Shown in pieces: positions 61,887 to 64,000 of a DNA stretch of 64,000 nucleotides. Position 1 is the stretch's first letter. Each line of letters starts with the position of its first letter. The stretch spans positions 1 through 64,000 of the forward strand of contig JAUIAP010000012.1 of NCBI GenBank assembly GCA_030425205.1. The letters run 5' to 3'. The translations under genes and the position numbers were made by a program. Under the pieces are notes generated by a model. That model was not told the origin of the DNA and did no database searches. It saw nothing but the letters and a program-made list of their open reading frames with translations. Source of the stretch: Anaerolineae bacterium. GTDB lineage: Bacteria > Chloroflexota > Anaerolineae > Promineifilales > Promineifilaceae.

Positions 61887-63182
61887 ATGTCAACACTTAA
61901 ATTTCCGTCAAATGGAACCGACTACGATATGGCACCCCTAAACCCAACAACCCTTCTTCAACGCATCTCAAAATTGGATATTCAACTCAAGACAAGCAAT
62001 GAGGTACGACTAAAATGGGGACGCAAGCATCTCAGTGTAGGCGTGTACGCACTGACGATTTTGAACATTTTTCGTCAGCCCAGAACATTTTCTGATGGTC
62101 TAAAACTTGCGATGCAAATCGAAGACAGTGACACGGGAACGCTTTCAAGCACAATTACGCAGCTTTTTGATGCGGGTGTATTGAAGGGTGTTGGCGTGAT
62201 AAAAGAACGAGACAGATCGGCCGATGATTTTGGTGAGCCGAACATTCACATCGCAATGCTCAATGATCGTGTACGGACAGCGCGCTTCCTGAAAGCCATT
62301 GATGAAGTTATCCGTCCGGGGGACGTGGTCGTTGACTTGGGATCGGGAACAGGCGTGCTGGCAATGGCCGCTGCGCGCGCGGGTGCATCACACGTCTATG
62401 CAATTGAGGCAAATCCACGGGTCGCGGAAATTGCCCAGTCAAATTTTACTCGCAATGGCTTGGCCGACCGCATCACGTTATGCAAGGGTCGCTCGACGGC
62501 AATTACGTTGCCTGAGCGAGCTGATGTGCTTGTCAGTGAGATCATCGGGGATGATCCATTTGACGAGCAAATCATTGCAATGACAACGGATGCACGTTTG
62601 CGACTGCTCAAGCCAAATGCCCGCATGATTCCAAGTCGAATTGAGGTCTTTGGCTTACCAGTAACAATTCCGCCTGCCAAATATGCTGAGTTTGTGTTTT
62701 CTTCAGAAACAGTCGCGATGTGGCGTGAATGGTATGATCTCGATTTTTCCGCGCTGACAGAGGTGCCGCATCCCCATGAGGCGCCAATATTCCATATCAA
62801 TCCGCAAACCGCGCGTGACTGGGACAGATTAAGTCAACCTCTGCGGTTGGCAGACATCGATCTGGAAAAGTATGCTGAACAGCAGCTTAACTACGGCGAG
62901 AACGTTGTTGCCCAAGCGCGTGGACTGCTGAATGGCTTGTTGATCTATTTTCAGGTAACACTGAGTTCGCAGACGTGCCTATCGACCCATCCTGACGCAG
63001 CAGATGCAGATAATCATTGGCGCAGCCCCGTTTGGGGTGCATTCCCGACGCTGGATGTTCAGGTCGGAGATCCCTTTGTCGTGCAGTATGAGGCTGACTC
63101 ACAGCGTAATTGGACGTTTGCAACGATATTCAAGCGAGACCAGCCTGTGACAGAACCGCAGGCATTGGACGCAGTGCGCTGA
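61887..63182 (+). CDS. PRMT-like SAM-dependent methyltransferase
   Basis: A 431-residue protein. Residues about 1-125 are an N-terminal domain of HTH/wHTH look (SVGVYALTILNIFRQPRTFSDGLKLAMQIEDSDTG...QLFDAGVLKG). Then a class I methyltransferase with VVDLGSGTGVLAMAAARAGASHVYAIEANP (motif I, about 153-180) and SEIIGDDPFDE (position of the PRMT double-E loop), and a C-terminal beta-barrel of PRMT type. Target may be a peptide or protein side chain. A GGAG stands 12 nt ahead of the ATG, rather distant; alternative ATG at 61929. The far upstream extension to 61737 is not protein-like. Confidence 0.75.
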   Translation: MSTLKFPSNGTDYDMAPLNPTTLLQRISKLDIQLKTSNEVRLKWGRKHLSVGVYALTILNIFRQPRTFSDGLKLAMQIEDSDTGTLSSTITQLFDAGVLKGVGVIKERDRSADDFGEPNIHIAMLNDRVRTARFLKAIDEVIRPGDVVVDLGSGTGVLAMAAARAGASHVYAIEANPRVAEIAQSNFTRNGLADRITLCKGRSTAITLPERADVLVSEIIGDDPFDEQIIAMTTDARLRLLKPNARMIPSRIEVFGLPVTIPPAKYAEFVFSSETVAMWREWYDLDFSALTEVPHPHEAPIFHINPQTARDWDRLSQPLRLADIDLEKYAEQQLNYGENVVAQARGLLNGLLIYFQVTLSSQTCLSTHPDAADADNHWRSPVWGAFPTLDVQVGDPFVVQYEADSQRNWTFATIFKRDQPVTEPQALDAVR

Positions 63183-63197
63183 TAGCAACGCGACAAT

Positions 63198-64000
63198 CTA
63201 TCGTCCTGCATCAATCGTCAGCTTCACATCAAACGATTTTGCCGCTGTGAAGCTGGGATTCGAAACCAGCACGCCGACAACATCCCCCGCTGAGAGTGAC
63301 GAAAACTGACGCACCCCATCCGCCACCGCCTGACAGTTATTGCCGTCCGTCAGCTTTGAATACACCTTGTAATGGGACGCTGCGCCGCCTCCGCTCTCAT
63401 TGACGGTTGCCTCCACTTGGCTGTTGACGTCTGGCGCGATGTCGAAAATCACCCAGCCAGAGCTGAGCGGGTCGAGCGTAATCGTCTGGATTACCTCAAA
63501 CTCCTCGTCATCAATCTGATCGGAAATCCAGTTGGACACCACGGTGTTTAAGATGCCGTCGTTGTTACAAACGTGTGGCAAGTGCCCGTCGTTGTCGTTG
63601 TGATGTTCGTATACGTGGTTACGCGCCCACTCGAAGTAGAGGTCAGGCAGGTTGCCAACGGTGCTGTTGACATCGGTCGCCTCTGCACCCCCTTGCAAAA
63701 TCGTTTCGAGATAGGAGAGCGGTAGACCGTTTTCATCGAGCGTGTAGAACCAGAAATCTTGCCCTTCATAGGCGAGCAGACCACTATCGACCGAATAGAG
63801 TTGCAGCAGCGACTCGGATGTGTTGCGCACGCTCCATTTGTCCGAGCGGTCGATGCCGCCAATTGACGCACCTGCGATGGTGGCCGCCCCTTCCCAGACC
63901 CACTCTTGGTCGTCATCCGCGCCGATGGTCATCGAGGGGTAGGATTGCGTGATGGCGTGGAAAAACTCGTGGCGGATCGTATCGCGCACATCGGCCGAAA
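63198..64000 (-). CDS. C-terminal part of HEXXH-type surface metalloprotease (5' partial)
   Basis: The frame remains open to the window end (codons run on past the GTG at 63989 into SAD), so the N-terminus is outside. The visible 267 residues begin just before HEFFH, then EWVWEGAATIAG with a downstream Glu as third ligand, a helical region (DLYFEWARNHVYEHHNDNDGHLPHV) and a C-terminal beta domain (VIFDIAPDVNSQVEATVNESGGG). It recalls the HEHFH region of the protein at 18060-21932, but with a shorter tail and no anchor helix. Confidence 0.8.
   Translation of the reverse strand, partial: SADVRDTIRHEFFHAITQSYPSMTIGADDDQEWVWEGAATIAGASIGGIDRSDKWSVRNTSESLLQLYSVDSGLLAYEGQDFWFYTLDENGLPLSYLETILQGGAEATDVNSTVGNLPDLYFEWARNHVYEHHNDNDGHLPHVCNNDGILNTVVSNWISDQIDDEEFEVIQTITLDPLSSGWVIFDIAPDVNSQVEATVNESGGGAASHYKVYSKLTDGNNCQAVADGVRQFSSLSAGDVVGVLVSNPSFTAAKSFDVKLTIDAGR

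Larger units (their letters stand above)
1052..63998. repeat. TCGGCCGA highly iterated palindrome, about 79 copies
   Basis: Octamer starts read by eye include 1052, 2080, 2688, 4087, 4402, 4483, 5585, 6104, 7221, 7667, 8139, 8331, 9183, 10151, 10625, 11489, 12375, 12753, 13316, 13361, 14009, 15218, 15524, 16675, 17221, 17801, 19078, 19506, 21190, 21393, 22994, 25252, 29774, 29995, 30295, 30638, 32310, 33093, 33399, 34392, 35535, 35901, 36923, 37273, 37335, 41458, 43507, 44551, 44818, 44853, 45075, 46554, 46995, 48433, 50184, 51015, 51570, 52532, 52540, 53476, 53978, 54197, 55182, 55413, 55491, 55797, 57704, 57940, 59151, 59250, 59363, 59691, 59749, 60051, 60859, 61486, 61615, 62217 and 63991. 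Nearly all have A or T just outside the octamer. Confidence 0.9.

Overview
The window is a stretch of chromosome from a bacterium that is probably a member of the Chloroflexota (Anaerolineae/Ardenticatenia-like). That placement is an inference from gene content: NarL-type two-component pairs, an AfsR/SARP-like regulator, F420-type oxidoreductase, large repeat-rich surface proteins, a ligase-associated repair cassette, and intergenic fold-back repeats. No rRNA, tRNA or CRISPR array was found, so taxonomy rests on proteins only.

The most striking property is not a gene. The octamer palindrome TCGGCCGA occurs about 79 times by my manual count, roughly once per 0.8 kb, where one or two copies would be expected by chance. 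It lies mostly inside genes, on genes of both orientations, usually with A or T on each side (WTCGGCCGAW). It behaves like the cyanobacterial HIP1 repeat but has a different sequence.

Layout. 1-956: tail of a GEVED-type surface protein. 1062-5309 (minus): a nickel/cobalt-type ECF importer operon (CbiO, CbiQ, CbiM, NikL-like protein, lipoprotein) behind a Fur-family regulator. 5472-10413: a homogentisate-based prenylquinone/tocopherol-type cluster made of hppD (minus) and, diverging from it, a plant VTE3-like methyltransferase, a VTE4-like methyltransferase, a VTE2-like homogentisate prenyltransferase and a VTE5-like prenol kinase; no tocopherol cyclase is present. 10450-17840: subtilase-CBM48 fusion, a stand-alone cyclic-nucleotide-binding domain protein with a small acidic partner, PRC-barrel protein, 44-residue membrane protein, VOC protein and a NarL-type two-component pair. 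18060-27599: two very large convergent surface proteins.

28157-34516: a stress-type flavin protein followed by the four-gene LEEP repair cassette (exonuclease, ATP-dependent ligase, Lhr-like helicase, phosphoesterase). 34809-39410: F420-type oxidoreductase, small lipoprotein, membrane protein, zinc-ribbon protein and a second NarL-type pair. 39631-44166: protein-quality-control block (two Hsp20, GrpE, CbpA-type DnaJ, CbpM, HtrA) without DnaK. 44178-51479: SLC13/RCK permease ending in a 207-bp fold-back MITE, topoisomerase IB, a three-subunit molybdenum hydroxylase and a cysteine-rich copper-storage-like protein. 51721-64000: SARP/NB-ARC regulator interrupted by an in-frame stop, HupE/UreJ protein, YHYH-propeller lipoprotein, second lipoprotein with a shifted start, OmpR-type regulator with a frameshifted kinase, PRMT-like methyltransferase, and the C-terminal part of a HEXXH surface protease.

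Three genes in the last 13 kb carry a stop or frame lesion. Either this part of the genome is decaying or the consensus holds residual indel/substitution errors; the sequence alone cannot decide.
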